A program made the position numbers and the translations under genes. Below are positions 50,401 through 63,701 of a DNA stretch of 64,000 nt, piece by piece. The stretch's first letter is position 1; each line of letters begins with the position of its first letter. The notes under the pieces are model-generated. The model did not search any database. It saw nothing but the letters and a program-made list of their open reading frames with translations, and was not told the origin of the DNA. The stretch is from Tyto alba (Eukaryota; Chordata; Aves; Strigiformes; Tytonidae): positions 13,660,386 to 13,724,385 of the forward strand of contig NW_024881330.1 in assembly GCF_018691265.1 (NCBI RefSeq), read 5' to 3'.

Positions 50401-53400
50401 GACGCTTGGTATGGAAGTCAGTACGGTACAGTTTGATATTGGCACAGTCCTAGCTAGTGTGCTGGGACTGGTCTTGCCTGATCTTAAGCAAAACACTTCC
50501 CTTGCAGCTGACTGTCTCAGCTAGGAAAAAACTTCCATTTTTAAAGAGGAAAAAAATGTTAAAAGGAGTTCTTCTCAAGAGCCATGGCCATCCAGAAGCC
50601 TTCGTTGCACACAACCAGCTTCACATCTGTGCTCTTGCTGGGCCAGCATAAACCCAAGTGGGATTATGGAAAGAGTCTGCACCTGATTCATTCCTGTATC
50701 ATCACTGATACTTGCTAAAACAGAGCTGACAAACTTGCAAGAAAAGCAATCTGAAGAACTCACTTGGTGTGACCTATGGGTCAGTTCTTATACATGAAAA
50801 TGTATCTAGAGGCTGACAGAGGTAGTGGACGTACAGGGTGAAAGCTGAGGTTGTGGCATTCTCTGCAATGTAGTGTAATTCAACAAGGCAGGGTTTTCGC
50901 TGACTTTGCAGGTGTCTGCCTTCCACCTTGAACATAATATCATACATACTATACCTCCAGCCTTCTGTAGCATCTCAGAAGTGGAGCTGAAAATATTTAT
51001 TGCTATTCCACTCAAAGGTTTCTGCTGAAACCAGAGTGTTTTGAGATGTTTAAAGGCTTGGAAGGTTTGAGGTGAGTTATTCCTACTTAGGTCTGTGTTA
51101 TGAGTTAAATCTTTGGAGTAATTTTCATGCCTGTGGTGAAATAGTCATGTTGCTCTTTCATTTGTGGGCTGCAGTAGGAAGTTTTCTAAGATTTGTAGAA
51201 TGATTTACTGATATCTCAAAACTCTAGATAATTTATCTTTGAAGGTTTAGTATGTCAACTTTAACACACCTGTGAATGATTTGACATGATGGAGCATTTT
51301 TGTCATGGACAGGAGCTTGTCTGTTTTTGAAAAAATTATCTAGATTGCATCAGACATCTTTTTACAACAGGGAAGATTCAAAACAATTGGACCATGGAAA
51401 GAGCAGCAACTCAGGACAAAAACTTCAATATTAGTTATGTAACACAAGCTCCATTGCTGAGTGACCCATCCTTCATAAAATATATATTCTATAGTAAACC
51501 TCACCATTTTCACAGCAGATGGTCTCTCATGGAGGACAGTAAGACCACTTCTTTGGGGGAAGTAGGCAAACCCAGAAGAAGCAAGCAAGCAAGCAAGCAG
51601 GAATCACTACATTTAGATTTTCTAATATTCATCAAAATTAAACATTTTCTATTTATAATGTTGTTGATTGCCAAGTACTTACATCAGGTTTTATTCAGTG
51701 TGGTTACTAGTATTCTGTTCTTTTCAAGGGTCAGCAAAAGAAAAAGGAATCTCTAATCTCTCTTCTTTTGAAACCCATTTTGAACTCTCTCTTGATCTCA
51801 CTGAGAATAGGGTGGGTACAATATTAATTCCATGTGATAAATAAGTAAAAGAAGAGTGCTATGAAAATGGGTTTTTGAGCTGGCATTATTTTGGAGCTCT
51901 GACAGAAAACAGTCAATGGTGACTGATGTGCTGAGGTCAGAACCATTGTATATGCTATTTATTATATCCCATATTTCCAACTGAAAGCACAATGGTATTC
52001 CTGTTCTTGAGATCCTTTGTACCTACTGCTACTTGAAGACAAGGAAAAAATATTGCAGCTTCTCATAGCTGAATGCCAGGAGAGATATCAGAAATTTTGA
52101 TTTTGTTGCTGCTTTAGATTACAGAACAAAATTAGTTGCATATGTAATAAGGCTACTGATGCCATGAGAAAATGATTTGTGACTCATGAGAAAACTTCTT
52201 ATCCAAAAATATACAAAGCTAATTGGGAAATGATTTTTTTCCCCCTATGTGGCAGGACATGTCAGCCATATATTTCTCACCACATAATTGGCAGGAAAAT
52301 AAAGCAATTTTATAGTCTTGTACTGTGCTACAATATGTTGGTTATTGTAAACCTTTGCAATCACCAAATTACAAGGTACCAAAGAGAAATGGGATTCAAC
52401 AATAGTTCAGGACTACTCAGCTCATAAGTACCTCCAAAGCTCTGAAAGTATCCCAGTTTTCACATCCATACATCTATTACTTTTCTCCTCTGACAATGGT
52501 CAGGCTAAAAGCAGTAGGCTCAACCCAAAGTGTTAGGTTTAACTCTGTGTGCTTAGATCAACTCAGCATTGCATGTCCACTGCCTATTTGTCCAGAAATT
52601 TCCATTGATTAAACTGTAGTAATTGAATCACTTTAGAAGTACTAATTTTCCAACCCAGACACTGGAAGATGCACTTCCCATATTTCAGCAGTGTAAGAAC
52701 AGTCTAATACACCTCTTTGCAACACCCGACCTCTTAGGTCTGGAGGAAGTACCAGCTCAGTGCTAATTTTACCAGTCAGGAATGAGTTTACTGGCGTTTA
52801 TTAACTTGGGCTTGGATGGATTGGAGGGAAGTCATGATGCAAGAGACATTCTCTTTCCTCCAACCTAGGAAGTATGTTTGGATTGTTAGAGTTTTTCCTG
52901 GCATTGCAATGCTTTCCTACCCAGAATGATGGCATATTCTTTCGTCAGGAGGATATTCTGATGATTAGCACCATAGAAATGTGAATGACAAGTAAATAAG
53001 ATCTGTATGATGCATGTGTCACAGTGAAAGCTCAGAACTTAATGAGATTTTTATAATTTAAGTTTACAATAAAACTAGTCAGTTTGACAGTTATGGCCAA
53101 CTGCAGTGACATAGCAGGCTCGAAGTCCTCAAGATCATCTGTTACAAAATTCAAACCATCTTTCCTCTTATTAGAATAGACATACATAATTATTTAAACT
53201 CACAGTAATAAAGCTACAGTTTTCTAGGCTGGTTGACAAAGCACCCATAATAAAGGAGAACTGATCCACCCTGGGATAGAGATAGTTAGCAGAAAAAGAT
53301 GATACCCTATAATATATTATTTCTTTTACAGAATCCTTGCTACATGCAGTGCATAGGTTGAAAAATGTTAATTGAGATTGTGTGGGACTAAGGCTATTGT

Positions 53401-54030
53401 CTGTAAGGTCCCAGCCTCATTAGCTGCAAAATTTGGAAAGTGTGGAGAGAGTAAATAAAGGGATTTCAGAAAAAGAAAGTGTGGTCTAATGTTTAATGCA
53501 GTCAAATACCACCCTGAAGAGCTGGATTCTTGCCTAGCCTCTGAGCTCCTACGTGACACTGAGCTGAGCTGTCCACAGGAGGAGAAGTGGCCCTGCTGTT
53601 GGTGTAAGAGCTGGCTGGTTCTTCACCAGGAGATGGGATCTTCAGACCTGGGTCTTCCTGCTGCTTGAGAAAACTGAAAACTGTACTTCCCTGATCCCAG
53701 GGTGATGGGATACAGAAGGGGAGAAGGGAGTACTGGGGCCACTTTCTGGTGTTACTCACAGTGTCAGAGCTCGGGTATGTGCGATCAATTCAGAGAGTGT
53801 CCATGTTCCTGACCCTGCATCAGGCAAGGACTAAAACATTAGGGACAGTGTTTAGATAGGGCTAACATTTCCTGATGCCCAAATCTGGGAAGATTCTTGC
53901 TCATAATACAGGCTTTCTGCACTGATTTTTGGGGTGTCTGATTTTCTCTGATGTTTGGATCCTAACTCTGGTGATTTGAGTCACCCAGCTGGGGACAGCT
54001 TCCTAATCCTTAGGTGTTGTGATACACAGA
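47406..54030. other. Unique non-coding sequence
   Basis: More than 6 kb without a recognised exon or interspersed repeat. The 50900-53500 part is AT-rich. The only simple repeat is AAGC-type at 51579-51600. Frames at 49105-49470 (+) and 51394-51756 (+) are about 120 residues with no domain and with competing frames on the other strand. Confidence 0.4.
51579..51600. repeat. (AAGC)n microsatellite, about five units
   Basis: AAGCAAGCAAGCAAGCAAGC followed by AGG. It encodes a SKQASKQ-like stretch in a chance frame. Confidence 0.9.
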
Positions 54031-55220
54031 GTCATAGAATCATAGAATCAAACAATAGTTTGGGTTGGAAGGGATCTTGAAACCTAGTCCAACCCCCTTG
54101 TAATAAGCAGGGACATCAGGTTGCTCAGAGCCCCATCCAACCTGACCTTGAATGTTTCCAGGAACGGGACACCTACCACCTCTCTGGGCAACCTGTTCCA
54201 GTGTTTCACCACTCTCACTGTAAAAAATTTCTTCCTTATATCTGTTCTAAATCTACCCTCTTTGAGTTTAATAGCTTTACCCCTTGTCCTATTACACCAG
54301 ACCCTGCTAAAAAGTCTGTCCCCATCGTTCTTATAAGCCCTCTTAAAGTACTGAAAGTTTTCAATAAGGTCTCTCTCTTCTCCAGGCTGAACAACACCAA
54401 CTCTCTCAACCTTTCTTCAGAGGAGATGTGTTCGAGCCTTCTGACCATTTTTGTGGCCCTGCTCTGGACCCACTTCAACAGATCCATGTCTTTCCTGTGC
54501 TGAGGAACCCAGAGCTGGACATAGTACTCCAGGTGGGATCTCACCAGTGTGGAGTAGAGGGGGAGCATCACCTCCCTCGACCTTCTGGCCGCACTCCTTT
54601 TGGTGCAGCCCAGGATGCAGTTGGCCTTCTGGTTTGCAAGCACACATTGCTGGCTCATGTCCAGCTTTTCATCCACCAGTATTCCCAAGTCCTTCCCCAC
54701 AGGGCTGCTTGCAATCCCTTCATCCCCCAGCCTGTGTTTATACCAGCGGTTGCCCCAACCCAGGTGCAGTACCTTGCACTCGGCCTTGTTGAACCTCAGG
54801 TTCACACAGGCCCACTTCTCAAGCTTATCCAGGTCCCTCTGAATGACATCCCTTCCCTTAGGCATGACAACTGTACCACTCAGTTTAGTGTCATCTGCAA
54901 ACTTGCTGAAGATGCACTCCATCCCACTATTTCATTGATGAAGATACTAAACAGTATTGGCCCCGGTATGGTCCCCTGAGGGACATCACTTGTCACTGAC
55001 CTCCATCTGGACATTGAGCCATTGAGTACTATCCTCTGGATGCGACCATTCCAACCAATTCCTCATCCACTGAACAGTCCACCCATCAAGTCCATATCTC
55101 TTCAATTTAGAGAGAAGTATGTTGTGGGCGACTGTGTCAAAGGCCTTACAGAAGTCAGATAGATGACATCTGTAGTTCTTCCCTTGTCCACTGACATAGT
55201 CAATCCATCATAGTCACCAA
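54031..55220 (-). mobile_element. CR1 LINE, 5'-truncated, best preserved copy in the window
   Basis: The 3' end is at the left: two tandem CATAGAAT octamers at 54033-54048, then TTTGGGTTGGAAGGGATCTT and a CTAGTCCAACCCCC block. These are the hallmark CR1 terminus read in reverse. The body runs rightward through the 3' untranslated region, the reverse-transcriptase C-terminus, the FADD catalytic box (54901-54890) and upstream CR1 blocks ([19 protein letters not shown]-type region near 55140), and stops abruptly near 55220. About 1.2 kb of an originally 4-5 kb element is present, the usual outcome of incomplete reverse transcription. It is no longer able to move. Confidence 0.95.
54236..54922 (-). 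pseudogene. CR1 ORF2 reverse-transcriptase C-terminal part, frameshifted
   Basis: The 228-residue open segment starts at an internal Met just before [11 protein letters not shown], the palm catalytic box of CR1 reverse transcriptase (FADD at residues 8-11). It then shows [52 protein letters not shown] and LFSLEKRE, all standard CR1 C-terminal blocks in the right order. The preceding block ([16 protein letters not shown]) lies in another register just upstream, so a frameshift separates it near 54925. At the other end the DIRKKFFT and VVKHWNRL blocks fall in another register after the stop, so a second frameshift occurs near 54250. It is a dead remnant, not a host gene. Confidence 0.9.
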
Positions 55221-55379
55221 GAACTGTTATACCTCTGGGCCAAAGAAAATATATGGCTTCTACCTCTGTTCATGTCAGAACTCTCCCTCCACTACCCCTG
55301 TCTCCAAGCTGGTACCACACTGGAATCCCCATAACTTGAATTCCCAATACTGTTCTTTGTGAGAATATTTAAACAGAAT

Positions 55380-55565
55380 ATGTAGCAAGACTGACAGAGA
55401 ACACCTTAGCCTATGGACATGTGTGGGTGAAGAGAAGGTGAGATGAAGTGCTAGTAAATGGAGGAACTGCAGCTCAATCCCCACCATAGTACAACAGAGC
55501 TGGGAATTGAACTCAGATTCCTAGATTTTCCCATGCCTGTCCTTGGAAAGCAAATCCTTCCTTTC
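55380..55565 (+). repeat. Possible MIR-type SINE relic
   Basis: The segment around 55490-55530 reads CAGAGCTGGGAATTGAACTC followed by AGATTCCTAGATTTTCC, which matches the MIR tail pattern GCAGAGCTGGGATTTGAACCC plus AGGTCTTCTGACTCC. The preceding 100 bases fit the MIR core poorly. It starts about 160 bases right of the 54.0-55.2 kb CR1. Confidence 0.4.
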
Positions 55566-56689
55566 AAAAAACTGCCTATGGTCTGTACCCATGCAGCACC
55601 TTGCAATGGATTCAGAATTGTTGATACTTTACCCCCTCACTACTGACATATGAACCATCTCTCACTTGAGATAGCGGGATATGTGCACTTGAAGATTGAT
55701 CACTGGATACATCCAAAACGCCTTCTGCTCTGAATTCTGCTTCATTTATCTGAGCAAGTGGAAAGTGAACTCCTCAGACTGAATATTAATTAGGCCAAAT
55801 AAATGCAAACCAGAAGGGAAACAAAGAACTGCTAGTAAGGATCATCCACCAGTCTGTGGTTGGCTAATATGTTTGGAGAACATTGCTCTTTTAAAAGTTA
55901 ATGAAAGACACCAAGACATCATTCGTGACTGTGGCTGTGTACTGAGCAGTCAACAAACCCCAGCTATGATTTATTCAGGAAAATCCATAGGAGTGGTGGA
56001 GAGGGGGAAAAAGAAAGAGCAGCCTAAATTTATGGTGCCAGAGCTTTTATGCTTTCGTATCGGCATCAGGAGTTTTCTGGCTGCCACTTGCAAAATTATT
56101 TGGATATCTCCTGATGCTTCTTCCCCCTCAATCCAGTATCATGGGCCTTGTGCCTACCCATTTTACTATGTCTTACTTCTTCCTTATCTTCATATTGTCT
56201 CTCTTCTGACGTCCACCCACCTCCGTGATAGACCAGGCGTCCTTAATCAGAATGGCCATGTATTGTTTTCTTTTGATTAGCACCTTTTCCTATGACCCTG
56301 CTTGTCCAGCTGAGCTCAGGTTTTACCTCATTCTGACTTCCAGGGGACATTCCTTCTTCAAGAACCAACATGGTCCAAGAAAACTGATTCAGTTTACCTT
56401 AAATTAGGCACCCACTGCCTCCTGAACTGAATTGCTCAAACAAACATGTCAGGAGTATTGTCCAGAGGCCCATACGCAGCTCCTGAGAGGCACCTGATAC
56501 TTCAGGGAACTGCTCCTGGTCTCCACCAGTCTGTCCACTGTTGGTCCTATATCACATCTGATAGCAGTTCGCAGGTATCTGACAAGTTCCATGGCAACTG
56601 TCTTATCACAAAATCCCTGTGTGTAAGCAGCTGAAATGAGGTCTAGATATTGGCTGATCCTACAGAAATGCTGTAGTATACTGATCTCC
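55566..56689. other. Unique sequence with an unassigned 135-residue frame
   Basis: A plus-strand frame at 55873-56280 is one of the longest non-repeat frames in the window. It starts MENIALLKVNERHQDIIRDC and has a hydrophobic patch (FYYVLLLPYLHIVSLL) near residues 97-112. I see no family signature, no upstream acceptor or downstream donor pair, and no GC or codon pattern setting it apart, so I do not call it a gene. Confidence 0.3.
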
Positions 56690-56960
56690 AGCAATGGCAC
56701 AGTCCTGCCTGGCCCAGACCTCGGCCCACGGAGCCCGTTCCCATCCCTGTGGCCCTGTGCAGCCATTCCAGAGCTGTGTCTGACCCTGGTTTGCCTCACT
56801 GACCCTGGTCCTGACCCCAATATACGGCCCGATATCCCGACATGGCCTTGACCCCATGGAAGTGCCTGATGCCTGGAGCTGTGGCCCGATCCCAACTTTT
56901 CCCCACAATCTACAACTGCTTCCCCAGTTAAAGTATTTGCTAATGAGTTCTTGCATGATC
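56690..56960. other. Isolated GC-rich block of unknown origin
   Basis: In an AT-rich neighbourhood this block is strongly C-rich on the plus strand, with dense CCC runs and several CpGs (CTCGGCCC, TACGGCCC, CCCGAT twice). TGACCCTGG-type words recur at 56781, 56799 and 56811. The edges are fairly sharp. It could be part of an old LTR or another inserted element, or a local GC islet; I recognise no family. Confidence 0.35.
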
Positions 56961-59900
56961 TCTGTCTGGTTGTTTTAGACCAGTGTTGGGGTCCATGTGG
57001 CAGTGAAAATAAGCTGTACTATAAATAACCACACTAGAAGTGTTGGCCTCAAGACAAGTATCACAAGCAGCTTTAATCACAAATCACACTCAGTGGAACC
57101 TCACAGCAGCCAAAATGGAGATAAACTGAGAAACTTTTGAAAAAAAATCCAACCATTTCAAATACAGCAGCTGATTTATTATTATTCATTTTCTATGTAT
57201 TTCATTGAACAGATTTTTCTATTTATGAATTCTGTTTCAAATATTTTTCTAATACTGGGAAACAGTCCTGACCCAATCCTTATATTCCAACATTCCCACG
57301 ATTTTAGCAGTATTATGAATGTACGCCTAATTTCTAATTTTTCAAAAGACCCCATCTTTCCAGGGAGGGAGGCAATATCCCAGATCCATACAGCTCTTAA
57401 TTTTGAAGTGTTCCAAATTTTAAGCCAGCTCTGAATGTGACTAATTTACAGCATAAGAATTTTCTTTTTTTTTTTTAATCTCTCTTTTTTTTTTTTTTTA
57501 TGTGTGTGTGAATACAGTTCAATGAGGTCTAATGAATTTAACAGATTGCTGCAAGGAAAATGGACACTGCTACATGCAGGTTGGATTCTTTCTCCAGTTG
57601 AAAAGCTCTGGTTCTCCATTCCCCTGGATAAGATTAAGTCAAGGTGAAAGGCAGGGCTCAATTTCATAACATGTGAGATACTCTCTTGAGTACTCAAGAT
57701 GTTTAGATGGATCGACAAAACATGGTCCTAGAAGAGACTGAGGCTGTTCTGGAATGATATCTGAAGGTCATGTGGGGTCTCCTTGGGCATTTCTAATGGC
57801 ACCAAACCGAACCCTGGATCATTATTGACTGAAACTTGGTTATCTAGTACACATGTAGTCATATGGAAACATTTATCTATAGGTGTTTCAGGTTGGAGAT
57901 GGATCTCCCCATTTATCCTAGATGAAATAGATTATCAGGGCACAGACTCAGCCAACTTGGTATGATGCTGCACAGAAAGCATCCAAGGAAAGATCCCAGC
58001 TGTGGAGGGGAGGCTGTGGGAGTCCCACGCTCGGCACAGGAGACTTGACAGGCCTGTAATTTATTGTCATCTGGTATGAGATGCTATTTGAATATGTGCT
58101 GTTGCAACTATTTAAGGAAACTGTAATGTGAATGCAGGCCAAGCAGAAAAATCAAGTGATGTTCAGATGAAATTGATAAGCCATTGAATTGTCTCTTCCT
58201 ACATCTTGAATGAATGGAGCTTAACAAATAAATTTTTAATGGGAAACATATCCATTCATTGCACACAGCTCTGAAAATTGTTAGGCTGGAGGCCAAGCAA
58301 AATAAGTTTTAGTATTTTCTCAGCTTCATAATTGTGTTATTACATTGTATGATAGAAATGGGATGTGGCATTAATTTTGCTCTCCATCATTAAAAAAAAA
58401 AGAGGAAGTATTTCTTCTTTAATTGACAGATAAAATTTAATTCATGGAGTATTAGCAGAATTAGACTTTTGCCTGCTGAACTCTCTTCTGCCTTTCTGAT
58501 AATATGATTTAACTTTGGCACTAAGGAACTCTTATTTGTTAAACACTATATCAAGCAGAGAAGAGGAAAAAATCACTTATGAGAAACGGAAGAATTGCAG
58601 TGTTTTTAAACTGAAGGGATGAATCTGCTATATAAATGCTCTGACTGATCTATCTCTATCCTACCTGAAAATCCATTTTGAAAAAAATCTCTGACCCCTG
58701 CAATGAATATTTGGAATCCCCCCCTAAATGCCTCTATAAAGGTTACTGGCATTGTACACCCTCCTTGCCACTGGATTCACCTGTTTGCAGATTGTTTTCA
58801 GGATCACAAGTCTGGGATGCGGTGGGATGGGAAGATAAACCTGTTCAGGATTTCCCTGAAATCAATGTCTGGAGGTCACTGCTGGATTGGTGCATTACCA
58901 GCAAGAAACACTTTCCCCTGTACATTTAGTTTAGTGTATCCATTTATTATTATAATTATTACTGTCTTCATCTAGGCACAAAAAACTATGTTTGCAGTTT
59001 TGCTTTGTCCAATGAGGGAAAGAAACCCACCAAATGTCTGAGGAATTTTATTTTTCCTGCTATTTATGAGAGTGATCCGGGGTCTCTGACAGATGTCATG
59101 TAGATCTTTGTCTTTTAGGAATTTGAAGAACTTGGGCAAAGATTTTTGTGAACATTTCACACCATTTCAGTGGTGGCATGAGGGTCAAAGCACCTTGAAC
59201 AAGCTTAGGTAGGTCTCGTCTTCCAGGCACAAGAGTTGTGGGAGAACCTGAAACTTCCTCCACTCCGTTGCCTTAATCAATGGCCCAGCCTTCTGTATGT
59301 TGGCCAGAGAAGTCCTGCCATGAACAATGGATGAAGATTCTCTCTCACAGTTGATGCAGTGGTATTGACGGGTTTGGTGAGGAACACGAGTTCACTCCTG
59401 AAAGATAGTGTCAACGTGCTGAGGTTATTGTATTATTTTGTGAGTGCTGCAAATTGTTCTGAAGGTAGAAAACCCAATTTTCTGTTTCCACCCAAGGGTG
59501 TATCTCCCATACTTGGAGAGAAATTAACCTGGAATGTCAAAGCAAAATTATCAGAGTCTCTCAGCTAATCCTGTCACCAGTCTGATTCCCTGTGTTAATC
59601 ATGAAAGCTGTTGTCGATTCTATTTCTTGCTCTTACTTATTGTGATAAATTGTCAATTAAAAGGAAAATATCTCCAAATGCATTACACTGATTTCCTCTT
59701 CCAGCACACTGGCTAGGGACATTAGAGAAAGGTACTGACAAGTTGTAGAGCATCTGTTCTTGTTTACAGAGTGTTCAATCACAGCTGAATAATTTGCCAG
59801 AAAATATGAATGATAAACTGTGGGATTTAACAATCCTAGAAAAAAAACCCAACATCATCTTTGTTATTGTTATTCATCCAAATATACTGTGGAGGTGAAC

Positions 59901-61010
59901 CAGAGCTTGAGTTTTGTTTCCATTTGGTGTCCCTATTCTTTTCCTTTAGCAGAGGTGGAGACAAATAATTTACTAAGCACCGGAAAGTAACATTTACAAG
60001 GCAAGCATCTGAACATACTGTGCAGATGAGCAAAGAACAATCTTTACTTCTTATGGGTCATTACCAGATGAAAACATTTTAGCTCCGAGCCTGTCTAGAG
60101 GGTGTGAGTGCTTTTGAGGCAGTGCAGGGCTCTGTTCTTCATCACTCCTGGGCAGTGAGGATACCCTAAGGCCTAATGCAAGGGACATCAGTTCAGACCT
60201 TAATTCAAGAAGCATGTCTCACTGCATTTTGCTTTGTTGTGTTGCCCTTGTTTAGTTTAGTGATGTGCCATGGTGTGAAGGACTGAAAATGGAAAAAGGA
60301 ATTCTTGACATACAGGAGCTTCATACAACATCTCAAAATCCAGATTTCAGTAACTAAAAGCAATTTTTCTGCTTCTTCTTCAGACTGAAAAACCAAGAGT
60401 TTCTAGTAACATCACTGGGAGTTGCTGAGGTTTGCTATTTAGGTGTATTGAAATGAATTAGGAGTTTCTTTCCAGACAACCTTTTCTGAGAGAAATGCTG
60501 ACAACGGCTCTTCCCAGTGAAACATCACCACAGAAGGACAAGCCAAATTCCTGCAGTACTTCCCATGTTTTATCCTGAACTATTTTTTTCCTTATTTTCT
60601 GTTTGTGGTTAAACAGTTGCCAGGCTTTACCAGAGAAGCAACCGCCAGTTAATGCAGGGTTATGTGATATATGTTTAAATGCTTGGGGGGTCTTTTTTAC
60701 TGTAAAGAACATTGAAATGCAAGATATCATCTCTGGTTATAGAATAGCTCTGAATGTATATTAGTTGTTCCCCAAGACCATAAGAACAAGCAACAGCTGG
60801 TGTAATTTTAAAATGGGCATACAAATTTATCTATCCCTTAAGTTTTGAGGACAAAGCTGAATGAAAAACACTCCACCATTACTTATTAATTCTTTCAATT
60901 AATATTTATATATCAATACTATATTTGTTTTTATTAAGTGCACACTGAAATTGAAACAATGAGGCTCTGACTTGAATAAGGGAAAAATATTTTCAGCATG
61001 AGGACAGTCA
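56961..61010. other. AT-rich unique sequence with T-rich simple repeat
   Basis: A composite T-rich tract with two runs of 12-13 T and a trailing (TG)n lies at 57460-57510. Otherwise no exon, RNA gene or repeat family is recognised. Frames such as 58678-58975 overlap in two registers and carry no domain. Confidence 0.4.
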
Positions 61011-61195
61011 GGCATGGGAGCAGGTTGCTTAGATAGGTTGTGCCGTCTCCATCCTGGGAGGCTTTTTAAAGACCTGACTGGATAAAGGGCTGAGCAGCCT
61101 GGTCTGGTCTTATGAGTGTCCCTGTTTTGAGCAGGAGGTTGGGCTAGAGACCTGCTAAGGTCCCTTCCAATGTTAATTCTCCTGTAAGTCTATAA
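61011..61195 (+). mobile_element. CR1 LINE 3' end, short
   Basis: ATGGGAGCAGGTTGCTTAGA, CCATCCTGGGAGGCTTTTTA, AAGACCTGACTGGATAAAGG, CTGAGCAGCCTGGTCTGGTC and finally GAGCAGGAGGTTGGGCTAGA with AAGGTCCCTTCCAATGTTAA follow the CR1 3' untranslated region in order on the plus strand. The octamer tail is reduced to a weak AATTCTCCTG. Only about 185 bases remain. Confidence 0.88.
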
Positions 61196-62117
61196 TCCCA
61201 TGTACTTTGGTTGTGCATTAAGATTTCAGTCAAGGAGGTCTATTTGCACTGGTGCTGTAAAATGCTATCCACAGAGGCTTTCCAGTCTGAAAGATTAATT
61301 GTAATAGATGGATCAAGCAGGTTATCTGGCCTGGGGTTTGGGACACAAATAGATAGGTAAGTCTAATGGGATGCACAAAACTCTCACTGTTCTCACTCCA
61401 GTTCTTTTCCACAGCTCTGCGCACCTGCTTACCAGGTTAAAGACTGCTGGGTGCATGCTGGATGGATGGTTGGACATTCTGATTGGAAAATTTCCCTGTT
61501 TGTGGTGGCACAGTGGAAGACTTTGAAAGGTATGACATTTATGGCTCAAGTGGCCACAAAGTTCTTTTTGCTGACCTTGCATAGAAATAGGACCATTAGG
61601 GCTGCTGGTTCTGAACATCTAAATACACTGATGCACCAAAGGGCTTCCTGGAGAAAGGGGTGATGGGGCTGTGGCCATTGGAAAAGCCTGGATTTTAGCT
61701 GACCTTGCAGTAATTGATTGGGTTTATAGGATAGGACAATGTTTTGGAGTACTTTGAAATCAAAGAAAGAGAACTTGTGTTTGATGAGGAAAGAAGGGAG
61801 GAATATGGCTGGAGAGTTGTAATAGATCAATAGGATGAAGAAGGGAGATGCTCTTATTGGCTGTGCTTTGAATGGACTCCCAGAAATAATAAAATGTAGC
61901 TGAATATAGCAGAAAAAAATCCTGCTGACCTCCTTTTAATATATGCAGCTTGTGTTTTTGGTACTAGTCCTAGGAAAATAATTCCAGTGTTATCTGAGGA
62001 TAAATATCAGGGCTCAATAAAATCCTTGGTGATGCCAACATGTACTGTTAGAAATAAGCCACCAAATCAACAGACAGAGATACCTCTGGTGAACCCTACA
62101 CTCTATTGGCTGAGGTG

Positions 62118-62140
62118 TTTTTTTTTTTTTTTTTTTTTTT
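62118..62140. repeat. 23-base T run
   Basis: Uninterrupted T within unique sequence. Confidence 0.9.
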
Positions 62141-62645
62141 GTATTCACTTAGTTTTTCCAAAGCATCTTTTTAGCAGATTAGAGAATAAATTATCACCCT
62201 CAGATGTTTCCATTTTTCTCACAGTTTCCCCATACTTCTGTCAATTCCTAGGACATAACTTTCTTTAGTATTAATGAGCGAAGGAGAACCAATGCAGGAA
62301 GACGTCAACATGAGGGCACTGCAGAGGACATAGTTGCTGTGTTTCCTCGTCCTATGTTGTCCCCTTTTTCTAGAGAGGTCACAAACTCTTCCTGTTCACT
62401 TTCTGGCTACACAATGCTGCTTACTGTCATCTAACTCATAAAAGATTAGCACAGTTGGCAAAACTTTTTCATTTTCCTGAAGCCCAATCGGATTGTCATG
62501 TTTATGGACTGTCTGGACAACAGATTATTTCCTATCATTAGAGGTAATTTTGAACGGTATGCCAGCGTCAGATTTCAGCATGTGATATTAAGAGCCTTCT
62601 TGGTTATAAGCAAAAACTAGGTTAAAATATTTATTTTTAGAGAAT

Positions 62646-62706
62646 CTTTTTTTTTTTTTGCTTTGTTTTGGTTTTCTGTTTTGTTTGTTTGTTTTTTCTT
62701 TTGTTG
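62646..62706. repeat. T-rich / (TTTG)n-like low-complexity tract
   Basis: A run of 13 T is followed by irregular TTTG and TTTTG units, almost without A or C over about 60 bases. Confidence 0.8.
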
Positions 62707-63674
62707 GTCCTATTATGCAGCTGGTCAAAAAATGCTTGAGGGAAGAGGTACATATCTCTTTTCTTGATTAGATTACTTGGCAGTGAGTACAACGAGGCAT
62801 GGAGTCCCCTCAGAGAACCAGGAATAAGGACTTGCTCTCTTAAACCTGAACCCTAACCAAAAGCATCACTGGTGCAGTCCCTGAGCCTCCTGAGCAGTTC
62901 TTCTGTAAAGTCAGTGAGTCCACCTGCATAGATCTCCCCAGTTAAAATAAGAAAACCCATTCAAAGAAAAATTCTTACTTTTCAAATATTTCAGGTGGCT
63001 CTCCAATAACGATTTTCATATTTCACATTCCTGTTCCAAACCTGGGACAGGTTGTTAGAAATTTGGGTGAAATGGTAGAGTCCAAATGGATGTCTGTGCT
63101 TCCCTGAAGATGCACAGATGGATATAGCAGTGGGTTTGCTTCCAACCCTACTCTAATATCCATTTATTTTTAGCAGTTTTCACCACTTGCTAGTGCACAT
63201 GCTTCCTATGGAGCAGGAAGCTTCAGAAGCCACTGGAAGGGTGCTGAGGTCTGATTTGTGTTTCCATGGTCTACAGCCAGTAGGATGTGCCAGTCAGCAT
63301 CTTTATGGGGTAGATTCAGGGGGAGAGCTCTTTGTGTGGAGATGCTACAAGAGCCACTGCCCATTGGGAGAGCTCAAGACGTGGTCAACGCCAAAGGATC
63401 ATACCTGCACCTTCACATACAGCTTGCTGTCTTGGCCCTGTGAGTCCCTGTGTAGAGGCACACAGTGCCTGGGCATGAGAGCTGAGGATGACTGCCCACA
63501 GCCCTGCTGTCACCAGCTTGGGAGGGTTCCCCTCTGATGTGCTTGTGCTGCTTTTCAGATCCATGCTCATCCTGGTCAGGAGTGTTTCCAGTGGCTCATG
63601 TGGTCCTGGCCCCATAGTGTCTGCACTGTAGTGGAAACACAAACCCAGTAAGGGAATGTTGCTGCAGGGGATTA

Positions 63675-63701
63675 TTTTTTTTTTTTTTTTTTTTTTTTTT
63701 T
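63675..63701. repeat. 27-base T run
   Basis: Uninterrupted T. A run of the same length follows 118 bases to the right. Confidence 0.9.

Noticed and set aside
54428..54979. 183-residue plus-strand open frame
   Set aside because: It is the antisense shadow of the CR1 reverse-transcriptase remnant on the minus strand.
55873..56280. 135-residue plus-strand frame with a hydrophobic patch
   Set aside because: Not recognised as any family and without upstream acceptor or regulatory context; kept only as a note in the regional entry.
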